A DNA stretch of 62,004 nt. Source: Streptomyces sp. ISL-94 (GTDB lineage Bacteria > Actinomycetota > Actinomycetes > Streptomycetales > Streptomycetaceae). The stretch covers positions 1-62,004 of the forward strand of contig NZ_JAGGOZ010000095.1 in the NCBI RefSeq assembly GCF_018614075.1, read 5' to 3'. The notes below the pieces were generated by a model. The model was not told the DNA's origin, searched no databases, and worked only from the letters and a program-made list of their open reading frames with translations. Of the stretch, positions 52,065 to 60,972 are shown piece by piece; the stretch's first letter is position 1; each line of letters begins with the position of its first letter. The position numbers and the translations under genes are program-made.

Positions 52065-52514
52065 ATGACCGTCGACATCGACTGGGACGACCCGACCGAC
52101 CCCAGGCCGGGAAGCTGGCAGCTGGACCACGTCAAGCTGTACGTGGGCTCGAACGGGGCCGAGGGCCACTACTGGAACGGCACCCAGACGCTCCTGCTGA
52201 CCACCGTGGGCCGGGTCTCCGGGAACCCCGTGCGGACCCCCCTCATCTACGGGGAGGACGACGGACGTTACCTCCTGGTCGCCTCCAAGGGCGGCGACCC
52301 GGCACACCCGCTCTGGTACCGGAACCTGACCGAGCACCCCGAGGTCCGCATCCAGGTCGGCCCCGAGACCCTGCACGGCACCGCCCGCACCGCGACCCCC
52401 GAGGAGCGCACCGCGTACTGGCCGCTCATGGTCAAGCACTGGCCCCCGTACGACGAGTACCAGGCCAAGACCGACCGCGAGATCCCGATCGTCGTCATCG
52501 AAACGGCCCGCTAG
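52065..52514 (+). CDS. Deazaflavin (F420)-dependent nitroreductase family protein
   Basis: 149 residues. LLLTTVGRVSGNPVRTPLIYGEDDGRYLLVASKGGDPAHPLWYRNL followed by VRIQVGPETLHGTART is the split beta-barrel of Ddn-like F420-dependent reductases. The F420-binding TVGRxSGxxR block is intact. Reduces quinones, nitro compounds or unsaturated substrates using F420H2; the physiological substrate is unknown. ATG chosen for conserved family start (VDIDWDDPTDP, then LDHVKLY). Lies between two genes without operon ties. Confidence 0.9.
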   Translation: MTVDIDWDDPTDPRPGSWQLDHVKLYVGSNGAEGHYWNGTQTLLLTTVGRVSGNPVRTPLIYGEDDGRYLLVASKGGDPAHPLWYRNLTEHPEVRIQVGPETLHGTARTATPEERTAYWPLMVKHWPPYDEYQAKTDREIPIVVIETAR

Positions 52515-52526
52515 CGAGGCGGGCGG

Positions 52527-54107
52527 TCAGTGCCCCAGCACCGCCATCGCCGCGTTGTGCCCGGGAACGCCGCTCACACCGCCGCCCCGGACCGCCCCCG
52601 CACCGCACAGCAGTACGTTGCGGTGGGCGGTCTCCACACCCCACCGGCCGCCCGCACCGGCGTACGGCCACGACAGGTCCCGGTGGAAGATGTGGCCGCC
52701 GGGCAGCCGCAGGTCCCGCTCCAGGTCCAGCGGGGTCTTCGCCTCGATGCACGGGCGGCCGTCCGCGTCGAAGGCGAGGCAGTCGGTGAGCGGTTCGGCC
52801 AGGTGCGCGTCGAGCTGCGCCAGGGTGGCGGTCAGCAGCACCTCGCGCGCCTGCTGGTTGTCGTGCCCGAAGAGCCGGGCCGGGGTGTGCAGGCCGAAGA
52901 GGGTGAGCGTCTGGTACCCCTGTTCCACCAGCTCCGGCCCGAGGATCGTCGGATCGGTCAGCGAGTGGCAGTAGATCTCGGAGGGCGGTACGGACGGCAG
53001 TTCGCCGGAGGCCGCCTCCGCGTAGGCCCGGGCGAGCTCGGCGTACCCCTCGGCGATGTGGAAGGTGCCGCCGAAGGCCTCGCGCGGGTCCACGGCGGTG
53101 TCCCGCAGCCGCGGCAGCCGCCGCAGGAGCATGTTGACCTTGAGCTGGGCGCCCTCGGGGGCCGGCTCCGCCGCCGGGGTTTCGCCGAGGAGTTCGGCCA
53201 GCGCTCGCGGTGAGGCGTTCACCAGCACCGTGCGCGCGACGACCCGCCCCTCCCCCACCGCGGTGCGGAACACCACCTCGGCCGGCGCGATCCCATCGGT
53301 GTCGATCCGCAGCACCTCGTGCCCGGTGGCGATCTCCGCCCCGGCCTGCCGGGCGGCCGCCGCCAGGGCGTCCGTCAGGGCGCCCATGCCCCCGACCGGG
53401 ACGTCCCAGTCGCCCGTGCCGCCGCCGATGACGTGGTAGAGGAAGCAGCGGTTCTGCGCGAGCGAGGGGTCGTGGGCGTCCGCGAAGGTGCCGATGAGCC
53501 CGTCCGTCAGGACCACGCCCCGCACCAGGTCGTCGGCGAAGTGCGCCTCGACCGCCCGCCCGAGGGGTTCCTCGAACAGCATCCGCCAGGCGGCGTCGTC
53601 GTCGATCCGGGCCCGCAGTTCCTCCCGGGTGGGCAGCGGCTCGGTGAGGGTCGGGAACACCCTCTCGGCGACCCGGCCCGTGGTCCCGTAGAAGGCGCGC
53701 CAGCTCTCGTACTCCCGCTCCGAGCCGGTCAGCCGGGCGAAGGACTCCCCGGTGCGCGCCTCGCCGCCGCCGACGAGCAGCCCGCCGGGCCGGCCGCCGC
53801 GCTCGACGGGCGTGTACGAGGACACCGTGCGCCGCCGCACCGAGAAGCGCAGGCCCAGATCGCGCACGATCTTCGCGGGGAGCAGGGAGACGAGGTAGGA
53901 GTAGCGCGACAGGCGGGCGTCGAGCCCGGCGAAGGGGCGGCTGGAGATCGCCGCCCCGCCGGTGTTCCCGAGCCGTTCCAGGACCAGGACCGAGCGGCCC
54001 GCCCGGGCCAGGTACGCGGCGGCGACCAGGCCGTTGTGTCCGCCGCCCACGATCACGTCGTCGTATACGTCGCGCCCGAAGGCACCGGAGCCCCGCATGG
54101 CTGTCAT
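52527..54107 (-). CDS. Phytoene dehydrogenase-like FAD oxidoreductase
   Basis: 526 residues. Starts MTAMRGSGAFGRDVYDDVIVGGGHNGLVAAAYLARAGRSVLVLERLGNTGGAA, the dinucleotide-binding GxGxxGL motif with the following glutamate, and ends GVSGVPGHNAAMAVLGH. This is the CrtI/COG1233-like group, whose members in actinobacteria include carotenoid- and retinol-saturase-type oxidoreductases. Substrate not predictable. Its ATG overlaps the stop of the Ser/Thr kinase gene by four bases (ATGA), so it is translated with the kinase. Confidence 0.88.
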   Translation of the reverse strand: MTAMRGSGAFGRDVYDDVIVGGGHNGLVAAAYLARAGRSVLVLERLGNTGGAAISSRPFAGLDARLSRYSYLVSLLPAKIVRDLGLRFSVRRRTVSSYTPVERGGRPGGLLVGGGEARTGESFARLTGSEREYESWRAFYGTTGRVAERVFPTLTEPLPTREELRARIDDDAAWRMLFEEPLGRAVEAHFADDLVRGVVLTDGLIGTFADAHDPSLAQNRCFLYHVIGGGTGDWDVPVGGMGALTDALAAAARQAGAEIATGHEVLRIDTDGIAPAEVVFRTAVGEGRVVARTVLVNASPRALAELLGETPAAEPAPEGAQLKVNMLLRRLPRLRDTAVDPREAFGGTFHIAEGYAELARAYAEAASGELPSVPPSEIYCHSLTDPTILGPELVEQGYQTLTLFGLHTPARLFGHDNQQAREVLLTATLAQLDAHLAEPLTDCLAFDADGRPCIEAKTPLDLERDLRLPGGHIFHRDLSWPYAGAGGRWGVETAHRNVLLCGAGAVRGGGVSGVPGHNAAMAVLGH

Positions 54108-56290
54108 GGCTCTTGGTAGCACACCTGGCCGAGCCGCTCCAGGCAGTGCGCCTCGTCGGCGTGGGCCAGGGCGGTGTCGGGATGCTCGTCGCCGAGGGAC
54201 CGTTCGCGGATGCCGGCGAGGTCCCGGTAGATGGGCAGCGCCTCGTCCCAGCGGCCCAGCCGGCCGAGCCCCGCAGCGAGTTCCCGGCGGCTGACCAGGG
54301 TGTCGGGGTGCTCGGGGCCGAGGGCCTTGGCCCGGGCGGCGCCCACCTGCCGGGCCTCGGCGACGGCCTCCTCCCAGCGGTCCAGGCGGCCCAGGTTGAC
54401 GCCGAGGACGTGCCGGGCGCGGAGCGTCTCGGGGTCGGCGGCCCCGTAGGCACGGGTGCGGTCGCGGACCAGGGCCCGGAAGAGGTCGAGGGCCTGGGCG
54501 CTGTTGCCGGTGCGGCCGAGCGCGATGCCGACCTCGTAGCGCGCGGCCAGCGTGTCGGGGTGGTCGCGGCCGAGGACGCGCTCCCGCACGGCGGCAACCT
54601 CGCGGAAGCCGGCCAGGGCCTCCTCCCAGCGGTCCAGCCGGCCGAGCGCGTACGCCACTTCGTAGCGGGTCAGGAGCGTGTCCGCGTGCTCGGCGCCGAG
54701 CACGGCCGCCCGGTCTGCGGCGACCTCGGCGGCGGCGTGGTGGGCCTCCGTGAACCGGCCGAGGGCGCCCAGGGCGCAGGCCAGGTTGTGGCGGCAGCGC
54801 AGGGTGTCGGGGTGGCGCGGCCCCATGGTGCGCCGACGGGCGGCGAGCACCGCGCTGTAGATGTCGTAGGCCTCCCGGTGGCGTCCGAGCCTGCCCAGTT
54901 CGTACGCCGCTTCCTGGCGCGCCGCGAGGGTGTCGGGATGGTCCGGGCCGAGTGCCCGGGTGCGCCCCTCGGCCACGGCTTCGTACACGGCCAGGGCCTC
55001 CTCCGGCCGGCCCGCGCGGCTGAGGGCGAAGGCCCGGGTGTGGCTGGCGGCGAGGGCTTCGGGGCCGTTCTCCCGCGGGCCGGGGACGCGCGGGATCCCG
55101 TACGCGGCGGTGAGGCGCGGGTCCTCGTCGGGGGCGGGGCGGACGATCCGCTGGGGGCCGCTCGCGTGCGGGGCGGCGTGCCCGCCGCTCGGCCGGGGGG
55201 CGGGCTGGGCGGACTGCGCGGGCAGCACCGCCGGGGCCGCGAGAGCCGGCTCGGCGGGCCCGGCCGGCTGGGCGGGCTGCTCGCCGCTGGAGCGCGCGGC
55301 CGTCCAGGAGCCGGTGAGCACGGCCCATGCGCCGCTCGCGGGGCGGGCGTCGATCCCGGCCTTGCGCCCGGCCGTCATCCCGCGGGCCCAGGCCGGGAGC
55401 GGGGCCTGGGCGCCGGGCAGGCCGCCCGGGCCGAGGCGTGCCTCGACGAGGCGCCGGTGCAGGTGGCGGGCGTCGCCGGGGCGGTCCTCGGGGCGCTTGG
55501 CGAGCAGGTCGAGGACGGCCTGCTCGAAGTAGCCGGGCAGTTCGGGGCGGTGCTCTCGGGGCGGCACGGGCGCGGTGTCCCGGTGGCCGACCAGTACCGA
55601 CCAGGAGTCGCCGAGGTCGAAGGGCGGGGCGCCGGTGGCGATCTCGTAGAGGACGCAGCCGAGGGAGTAGAGGTCGCTGCGGTGGTCGACCTCGCCGCCC
55701 GCGATCTGCTCGGGCGACATGTAGTGCGGGGTGCCCATGGCCATGCCGCCGCCGGTGAGCTTGGCGGTGAAGCCGATGTCGTGGGCGAGGCGGGCGATGC
55801 CGAAGTCGCAGATCTTCACGGTGCCGTCGGTGAGCCGCATGATGTTGGCCGGCTTCAGGTCGCGGTGGACCACGCCCTGGTCGTGGGTGTAGCCGAGGGC
55901 GGCGGCCATCTGCTCCGCGATGTCGACGACCACGTCCACGGGGAGCGGGCGGGTCTCGTTGTCGGCGAGGAGCTGGCTGAGGTTGCGGCCTTCGAGGAGC
56001 TCCATGACGAGGTAGAGCGGCCCGCCCGCGGCGCTGTCGTCGCCGAAGTCGTGGACGACGGTGACGCCCCGGTGCTGGAGGGACGCGGCGACGCGCGCCT
56101 CGCGGCGGAACCGCTCGCGCAGCACCTGGGTGAAGTGGGCGTCCTGTTCCGGTCCGAGCGGTTTGAGGCACTTCACGGCGACCTGACGGCCCAGTGACTC
56201 GTCGCGGGCGCGCCATACCTCGCCCATGCCGCCGCGGCCGATCAGATCGAGCGACCGGTACCGGCCCTGGATCAGTCTGGACTCCGCCAT
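54104..56290 (-). CDS. Ser/Thr protein kinase with C-terminal TPR repeats
   Basis: 728 residues. Kinase motifs are complete: GRGGMGEVWRARDE (P-loop), VAVKCL (ATP Lys), YTHDQGVVHRDLKPANIM (catalytic loop), CDFGIARLA (DFG) and GTPHYMSPEQ (activation end). Residues ~330-430 are Pro/Ala-rich, and no transmembrane segment is seen, so it appears cytosolic. The C-terminal 300 residues form about eight tetratricopeptide units with a common LGPDHPDTLAARYEV-type beginning. It overlaps the upstream MpaB-type oxygenase gene by 19 bp and the downstream oxidoreductase by 4 bp. Presumably phosphorylates a partner bound to its TPRs. Confidence 0.93.
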   Translation of the reverse strand: MAESRLIQGRYRSLDLIGRGGMGEVWRARDESLGRQVAVKCLKPLGPEQDAHFTQVLRERFRREARVAASLQHRGVTVVHDFGDDSAAGGPLYLVMELLEGRNLSQLLADNETRPLPVDVVVDIAEQMAAALGYTHDQGVVHRDLKPANIMRLTDGTVKICDFGIARLAHDIGFTAKLTGGGMAMGTPHYMSPEQIAGGEVDHRSDLYSLGCVLYEIATGAPPFDLGDSWSVLVGHRDTAPVPPREHRPELPGYFEQAVLDLLAKRPEDRPGDARHLHRRLVEARLGPGGLPGAQAPLPAWARGMTAGRKAGIDARPASGAWAVLTGSWTAARSSGEQPAQPAGPAEPALAAPAVLPAQSAQPAPRPSGGHAAPHASGPQRIVRPAPDEDPRLTAAYGIPRVPGPRENGPEALAASHTRAFALSRAGRPEEALAVYEAVAEGRTRALGPDHPDTLAARQEAAYELGRLGRHREAYDIYSAVLAARRRTMGPRHPDTLRCRHNLACALGALGRFTEAHHAAAEVAADRAAVLGAEHADTLLTRYEVAYALGRLDRWEEALAGFREVAAVRERVLGRDHPDTLAARYEVGIALGRTGNSAQALDLFRALVRDRTRAYGAADPETLRARHVLGVNLGRLDRWEEAVAEARQVGAARAKALGPEHPDTLVSRRELAAGLGRLGRWDEALPIYRDLAGIRERSLGDEHPDTALAHADEAHCLERLGQVCYQEP

Positions 56291-57243
56291 GTCTTGAAGC
56301 CGCCCCCGTCGTCGTGCGATGCCCTCCCCGGCCGGTCCAGTATGGCCGCTGATGCACGCAGTGTGTACGGCGAGGGGCGACTCCCGGGGCCCATGCGACG
56401 CATCGCCTTCAAGATGTGACCTGGCGGCAGCTGCCAGCGCAGACCTGCGGGAATGCTGCGCAGCACGCGTCCGGTGAGGCGCAGGCGGCGGGTGGTGCTG
56501 CGCGGGGCCGGTGCGGGGTGCCCGTACAGCTGGTGCGCCCAGCCGGGGAGGGTTCCGTAGGCGAGGTCGGCGAGCGGGCGCCACAGCTGGTTTCGGCCAG
56601 GGACGAGGAGCGGGTGGACGGGCGGGGCGCACAGGAAGTCGTACACGTCGTGGGCGTCGGGGCCGGCGGCGAGCTGCGGGCGGACCGCTTCGAAGTAGGC
56701 GGCGAGGGCTGCCGTGTCGGCCGGTACCCCGGCCGGGTCCAGGCCGACGAGGCGGGCGTTGACCCGGTTCTCGTCGACGTAGCGGTCGGCCTGCGCGGGG
56801 GTGAGCGGGACGCCGGAGCGGAGCAGGACGTGCAGGAAGCTGTCGATCTGTGCGCAGTGCACCCAGAGGAGGAGAGCGGGGTCGTCCACGGGGAAGCGCT
56901 CGCCGGTGTCCGGATCGGTGGCGGACAGCGTGCGGTGGATGGCACGCACCCGGGCGCCGGCGCGTTCGGCGGTCTCGGTGGTGCCGTAGGTGATCGCGCC
57001 GACGAAGTCGGCGGTGCGCAGCAGCCGCCCCCAGGCGTCCTTGCGGAAGTCGCTGTTCTCCATGACCCCGCGGACGGCGCGCGGGTGCAGGGCCTGGAGG
57101 TAGAGCGCCCGGACTCCGGCGATCCACATCACCGGGTCGCCGTGGCACTGCCAGGTGACGGAGGACGGCCCGTACAGCCCGGGGTCCGCGTCCGGGTCGG
57201 TGCCGGCGTCCGCGCCGGACGCGGGTCTCGCGGTGTTTTCCAC
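56272..57243 (-). CDS. Oxygenase MpaB/latex-clearing-like family protein (DUF2236)
   Basis: 323 residues. GLYGPSSVTWQCHGDPVMWIAGVRALYLQALHPRAVRGV is the DUF2236/MpaB N-terminal signature, and a His-containing LLLWVHCAQIDSFLHVLLRSG supplies a heme- or metal-type ligand position. The family includes rubber oxygenase Lcp and fungal MpaB and is thought to bind heme b. It opens a three-gene leftward block: its 3' end overlaps the kinase start by 19 bp, and the kinase in turn overlaps the FAD oxidoreductase. The substrate is unknown. Confidence 0.87.
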   Translation of the reverse strand: MENTARPASGADAGTDPDADPGLYGPSSVTWQCHGDPVMWIAGVRALYLQALHPRAVRGVMENSDFRKDAWGRLLRTADFVGAITYGTTETAERAGARVRAIHRTLSATDPDTGERFPVDDPALLLWVHCAQIDSFLHVLLRSGVPLTPAQADRYVDENRVNARLVGLDPAGVPADTAALAAYFEAVRPQLAAGPDAHDVYDFLCAPPVHPLLVPGRNQLWRPLADLAYGTLPGWAHQLYGHPAPAPRSTTRRLRLTGRVLRSIPAGLRWQLPPGHILKAMRRMGPGSRPSPYTLRASAAILDRPGRASHDDGGGFKTWRSPD

Positions 57244-57385
57244 CTCGCACGCCTACCCGTGCGGCCCGTCAGTGATGCGTATGAACCGGGCAAGCCGTCG
57301 TCAAGGTCCCGTCAGGGGTGGCGCGGGGGGCCCGGGCGGGGGGGTAGCTTCGGCGTCACCGCCCGACGCATCCCAGGAGGCCCCG

Positions 57386-57724
57386 ATGTGCCTGATCCAG
57401 TACGCCGACGACCCCGAGCCCGAGGAACGGAGCCCGGCCGGACCGCTGTACGTGCCCGTCCGGCCGGGGACACCGCAGGTGGTGCTCCGGATGTTCCGCA
57501 CTCCGCTCGGATGGCGCACCGCCGTCGGATTTACCTGTCCGGAGCGGCTCGCGGCCACGCTCGGGGCGGGGCAGCCGTGGATCCGGCTCTCCGAGGCCGC
57601 GCTGCGCGCCGTGGCCGCGCCGCTGGGCGCGCACCTGCTCACGGTCGACCCGACGTTCTCGGCTCCCGCCGTCACTCCGGTGCCGGACGAGGCGGCCGCG
57701 CCCACGGCGGTCCGCGCGCCCTGA
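57386..57724 (+). CDS. SAV_915-type small protein
   Basis: 112 residues from an ATG with AGGAGG upstream. MCLIQYADDPEPEERSPAGPLYVPVRPGTPQVVLRMFRTPLGWRTAVGFTCPERLAATLGAGQPWIRLSE matches the small actinobacterial SAV_915 family, compact alpha/beta proteins of unknown function. It ends in a disordered Pro/Ala-rich tail. Single gene, divergent from the MpaB-type gene; the ~140-bp spacer shows nothing else clear. Confidence 0.82.
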   Translation: MCLIQYADDPEPEERSPAGPLYVPVRPGTPQVVLRMFRTPLGWRTAVGFTCPERLAATLGAGQPWIRLSEAALRAVAAPLGAHLLTVDPTFSAPAVTPVPDEAAAPTAVRAP

Positions 57725-57845
57725 GGGGACCGGGGGCCTTCGGAGGTCCCGCCTCCGCCGCGCTCGGGCCGGTCGGCCCCTACCCGGGACCGGTCGGACC
57801 CCACCGGCAGACCGCGACGCCGCGATCGCGCCGGGTAGCGGTCCC

Positions 57846-59036
57846 TCAGCGGCGGACGCGGGGCATGCCGAGGCCGATCCAGGAGATGATCTCGCGTTGG
57901 ATCTCGTTGTTGCCGCCGCCGAAGGTGAAGATGACGGCGCTGCGGTAGCCGCGTTCGAGTTCGCCGTGCAGGACCGCGCCGGCGGAGCCGTCCTTGAGGG
58001 AGCCTGCCGCGCCGACGATCTCCATGAGCCAGGCGTACGCGTCTCTGCGGGCCTCGGAGCCGTAGACCTTGACGGCGGAGGCGTCCTGCGGGGTGAGGTT
58101 GCCGTCCTGGACGGCGCCCACCATCTGCCAGTTCAGGAGCTTCATGGCGTCGAGCCGGGCGTGGGTGCGGGCGAGGCGGCCGCGGACCCAGGAGAGGTCG
58201 ATGACGCGGCGGCCGTCGGCGAGCTTGGTCTCGGCGGCCCAGCGCTGGACGTCGTGCAGGGCGCGGATCGCCATGGTGCCGTGGGCGGCGAGGGTGACGC
58301 GCTCGTGGTTGAGCTGGTTGGTGATCAGGCGCCAGCCCTTGTTCTCCTGGCCGACGCGCCGGCTCGCCGGGACGCGGATGTTCTCGTAGTAGCTGGCGGT
58401 GGTGTCGTGCGAGGCGAGGGTGTTGATGAGGGTGCAGGAGTAGCCGGGGTCGGAGGTCGGGACGAGGAGCAGGGTGATGCCCTTGTGCGCGGGGGCGTCC
58501 GGGTCGGTGCGGACGGCGAGCCAGACCCAGTCGGCGGTGTCGCCGTTGGTGGTCCAGATCTTCTGGCCGTTGACGATGTAGGTGCCGGTCTCCTCGTCGC
58601 CCTCGCGGACGGCCTTGCACTTGAGGGCGGCGAGGTCGGTGCCGGCGTCGGGCTCGCTGTAGCCGATGGCGAAGTCGATCTCTCCCGCGAGGATCCGGGG
58701 CAGGAAGTACGCCTTCTGCTCGTCGGTGCCGAACTGCATGATGGTCGGCCCCACGGTGTTGAGCGCCATCAGGGGCAGCGGTACGACGGCCTGTGCGGCC
58801 TCGTCGAAGAAGATGAACTGGTCCATCGGCGACATGCCGCGCCCGCCGTACTCCTTGGGCCAGCCGACCCCGAGCCAGCCGTCGGCGCCGAGGCGGCGGA
58901 TGGTCTCCCGGTAGAAGCGCTTTTGGGCGGCCGGGTCCTCGTAGCGGGCGTAGACGTCCTCCGGCACCAGCTCGGCGAAGTAGGCGCGCAGCTCGGTGCG
59001 CAACTGCTGCTGCTCAGGCGTGTATTCGAGGTGCAC
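57846..59036 (-). CDS. Acyl-CoA dehydrogenase, FadE26-like (sterol side chain)
   Basis: 396 residues from GTG with GGAGGGG upstream. ACAD fold: LEYTPEQQQLRTELRAYFAEL, DGWLGVGWPKEYGGRGMSPMDQFIFFDEA, FAIGYSEPDAGTDLAALK, WTTNGDTADWVWLAVRTD, LITNQLNHERVTLAA and the C-terminal FTFGGGNNEIQREIISWIGLGMPRVRR. These recall mycobacterial FadE26 (ChsE4) rather than straight-chain ACADs. FadE26-type subunits work as alpha2beta2 with a FadE27-type partner, which is not next to this gene. A KstR-type box sits 54 bp upstream of the start. Confidence 0.87.
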   Translation of the reverse strand: MHLEYTPEQQQLRTELRAYFAELVPEDVYARYEDPAAQKRFYRETIRRLGADGWLGVGWPKEYGGRGMSPMDQFIFFDEAAQAVVPLPLMALNTVGPTIMQFGTDEQKAYFLPRILAGEIDFAIGYSEPDAGTDLAALKCKAVREGDEETGTYIVNGQKIWTTNGDTADWVWLAVRTDPDAPAHKGITLLLVPTSDPGYSCTLINTLASHDTTASYYENIRVPASRRVGQENKGWRLITNQLNHERVTLAAHGTMAIRALHDVQRWAAETKLADGRRVIDLSWVRGRLARTHARLDAMKLLNWQMVGAVQDGNLTPQDASAVKVYGSEARRDAYAWLMEIVGAAGSLKDGSAGAVLHGELERGYRSAVIFTFGGGNNEIQREIISWIGLGMPRVRR

Positions 59037-59090
59037 GGCCCCTCCGGGAGTCTCGCGGTCCAGCCGGTCGCTGCGTGGCGGCGGTCAGAG

Positions 59091-59104
59091 TAGAACCTGT
59101 TGCA
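59091..59104. promoter_or_regulatory. KstR-type operator before the FadE26-like gene
   Basis: TAGAACCTGTTGCA matches TnnAACnnGTTnnA at all defined positions and is identical to the copy at 36492 except for the two central bases. 54 bp before the start codon. Confidence 0.75.
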
Positions 59105-59224
59105 AGAATCCGGAAGGGCCGGGGGCCCGGGGGCCCGGAGCGCGGCCTTGCTCCCGCTGAGTGGGATTGGGGATCCGGGCCGGGATCCGGGCCGGGATGT
59201 CGCCGGGTCACGGCGCGGGCCGGT

Positions 59225-60061
59225 TCAGTTCAGCGCGGTGATCATGGCCTTGGCAGTCGCCGCCATGGCGGTTCGGGCGGCCGTCAGGTAGGGGCGGGGG
59301 TCGGCCGGGGTCAGGTGGGCGCGGATGGCTCCGGTCATGGCAACGTTCAGCGCGGTGCCGATGTTGACCTTGCGGATGCCGCCGGCGACGGCGGCCGCGA
59401 GCTCGGCGTCGGGCAGTCCGGAGGAGCCGTGCAGGACGAGGGGTACGTCCACCGTCTTGACCAGCCGGGCCAGCAGCGTATGGTCCAGGGCGGCGGTCCG
59501 GCTGGTCATGGCGTGGCTGCTGCCGATGGCCACGGCCAGCGCGTCGACCCCGGAGTCGGCCACGAACCGCCGTGCCTCGTCGGGGTCGGTACGGGCGCCG
59601 GGTGCGTGCGGGTCCAGCGGGGCGGCGCCGTTCTTGCCGCCGACCTCGCCCAGCTCGGCCTCGATCCACAGCCCGTTGGCGTGCGCCCAGTCGGCGGCGG
59701 AGCGGGTCGCCTCCAGATTCTCGGCGTACGGGAGGTGCGCGGCGTCGTACATCACCGAGCTGTATCCCGCATCGCCGGCCTGGCGGAGCAGCTCGGAGCT
59801 CTTGACGTGGTCGAGGTGCAGGCCGACGGGGACCGCTGCGGCCTCGGCGCAGGCGGCGGCCGCCCGGGAGATGGGCAGCAGCTGCCCGCCGCGGAATTTC
59901 ACGGCGTTCTCGCTCAGTTGGAGGATGACCGGCGCCCCCGCCGCCTCGGCTCCGGCGACTACCGCTTCGGCGTGCTCCAGGGTGATGATGTTGAAGGCGG
60001 CGACGGCGCGGCCCGCGGCGGCCGCCTCCCGGACGAGTGCGCCGGCGGGGACGAGGCTCAT
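59225..60061 (-). CDS. Class II fructose/tagatose-bisphosphate-type aldolase
   Basis: 278 residues. Metal-dependent class II aldolase: AVAAFNIITLEHAEAVVAGAE, VPVGLHLDHVKSSELL (zinc His and Asp), SSVMYDAAHLPYAENLEATR, GLWIEAELGEVGGKNGA, LAVAIGSSHA, VPLVLHGSSGLPDAE (third His) and IRKVNIGTALNVAMTGAI. Cleaves a ketose bisphosphate to triose phosphates. Combined with a SIS-domain protein and a DeoR regulator the context suggests amino-sugar or tagatose metabolism (Aga/Gat-like), not glycolysis. Start codon overlaps the SIS gene stop by four bases (ATGA). Confidence 0.9.
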   Translation of the reverse strand: MSLVPAGALVREAAAAGRAVAAFNIITLEHAEAVVAGAEAAGAPVILQLSENAVKFRGGQLLPISRAAAACAEAAAVPVGLHLDHVKSSELLRQAGDAGYSSVMYDAAHLPYAENLEATRSAADWAHANGLWIEAELGEVGGKNGAAPLDPHAPGARTDPDEARRFVADSGVDALAVAIGSSHAMTSRTAALDHTLLARLVKTVDVPLVLHGSSGLPDAELAAAVAGGIRKVNIGTALNVAMTGAIRAHLTPADPRPYLTAARTAMAATAKAMITALN

Positions 60062-60960
60062 CGGACCGCCTCCTCGCCGGTGGTGAGGATCACCGAGCGG
60101 GTGAGGTGGCGGGGCGCGTCCGGATCCAGCCCCTGATGCTCGGCGACGGCGAGGGCGAGGCGGTGGACCCGGACCAGTTCGGCGAGCGGGTCGAGCCGCC
60201 CGGCCACCCACTGGGCGCCGGTGGCCCGCACCTGTGCGGCGAGCCCGTCGGGCGCCGCGTCGAGCGACCAGGTGGCGGTGCCGGGCCCGGAGACGCTGAT
60301 GGGCCCGTGCCGGTACTCCATCGCCGGGTAGGACTCGGCCCAGGACAGGGAGGCCTCGCGCATCTTCAGCGCGGCCTCGTGGGCGAGGCCGACGCTCCAG
60401 CCGCGGCCGAGGAAGGTGAACTGGCCGCGGGCAGCCAGCTCGGCGGGGAGCGGCTCGGCGAGCGCGGTGCGCGCGTCGGCGACGACGCCCGCGGTGTGCA
60501 GCCCCGCGTGGGCGCGGAGGAGGGTGAGGGCCGTGGTCGCGAAGCGGGTCTGGACGACGGACCGCTCATCGGCGAAGTCGAGGACGACGACCTCGTCGGC
60601 GAGGGTCATCACCGGGGTCGCCGGATCGCCGATGACGGCGGTCGTGGGCACGCCCGCGTCGCGCAGCGCGCCCAGCAGGTCCAGGACCTCGGTGGTGGTC
60701 CCGGACCGGGTCAGCGCGACGACCCGGTCGTAGCGGCGGTGGCGCGGGAACTCCGAGGCGGGGAAGGCGTCGGTCTCACCCTGGCCCGCCTCCTCGCGCA
60801 ACACGGCGGCCGCCTGGGCCATGTAGTACGAGGTCCCGCACCCGACGATCGCGGTACGCTCCCCCGGCTGCGGCAACACCGCCCGCCGGACCGGGGCCAG
60901 TTCGGCGGCCTGCTCCCAGCATGCGGGCTGCGTGCCCAACTCGTACGCGACGTGGCTCAT
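60058..60960 (-). CDS. SIS-domain sugar-phosphate isomerase/deaminase (AgaS-like)
   Basis: 300 residues from MSHVAYELGTQPACWEQAAELAPVRRAV, the ATG having GGGAG upstream. Two SIS domains: the first with GCGTSYYMAQAAAVL and the phosphosugar-binding ALTRSGTTTEVLDLL, the second with FLGRGWSVGLAHEAALKMREASLSWAESYPAMEYRHGPISV (catalytic Glu/His region as in GlmS/AgaS). The enzyme probably deaminates or isomerises an amino-sugar phosphate. Operon with the class II aldolase. Upstream lies a 56-bp heptamer array, then the divergent DeoR gene. Confidence 0.87.
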   Translation of the reverse strand: MSHVAYELGTQPACWEQAAELAPVRRAVLPQPGERTAIVGCGTSYYMAQAAAVLREEAGQGETDAFPASEFPRHRRYDRVVALTRSGTTTEVLDLLGALRDAGVPTTAVIGDPATPVMTLADEVVVLDFADERSVVQTRFATTALTLLRAHAGLHTAGVVADARTALAEPLPAELAARGQFTFLGRGWSVGLAHEAALKMREASLSWAESYPAMEYRHGPISVSGPGTATWSLDAAPDGLAAQVRATGAQWVAGRLDPLAELVRVHRLALAVAEHQGLDPDAPRHLTRSVILTTGEEAVR

Positions 60961-60972
60961 ACAGGCTCCCGG

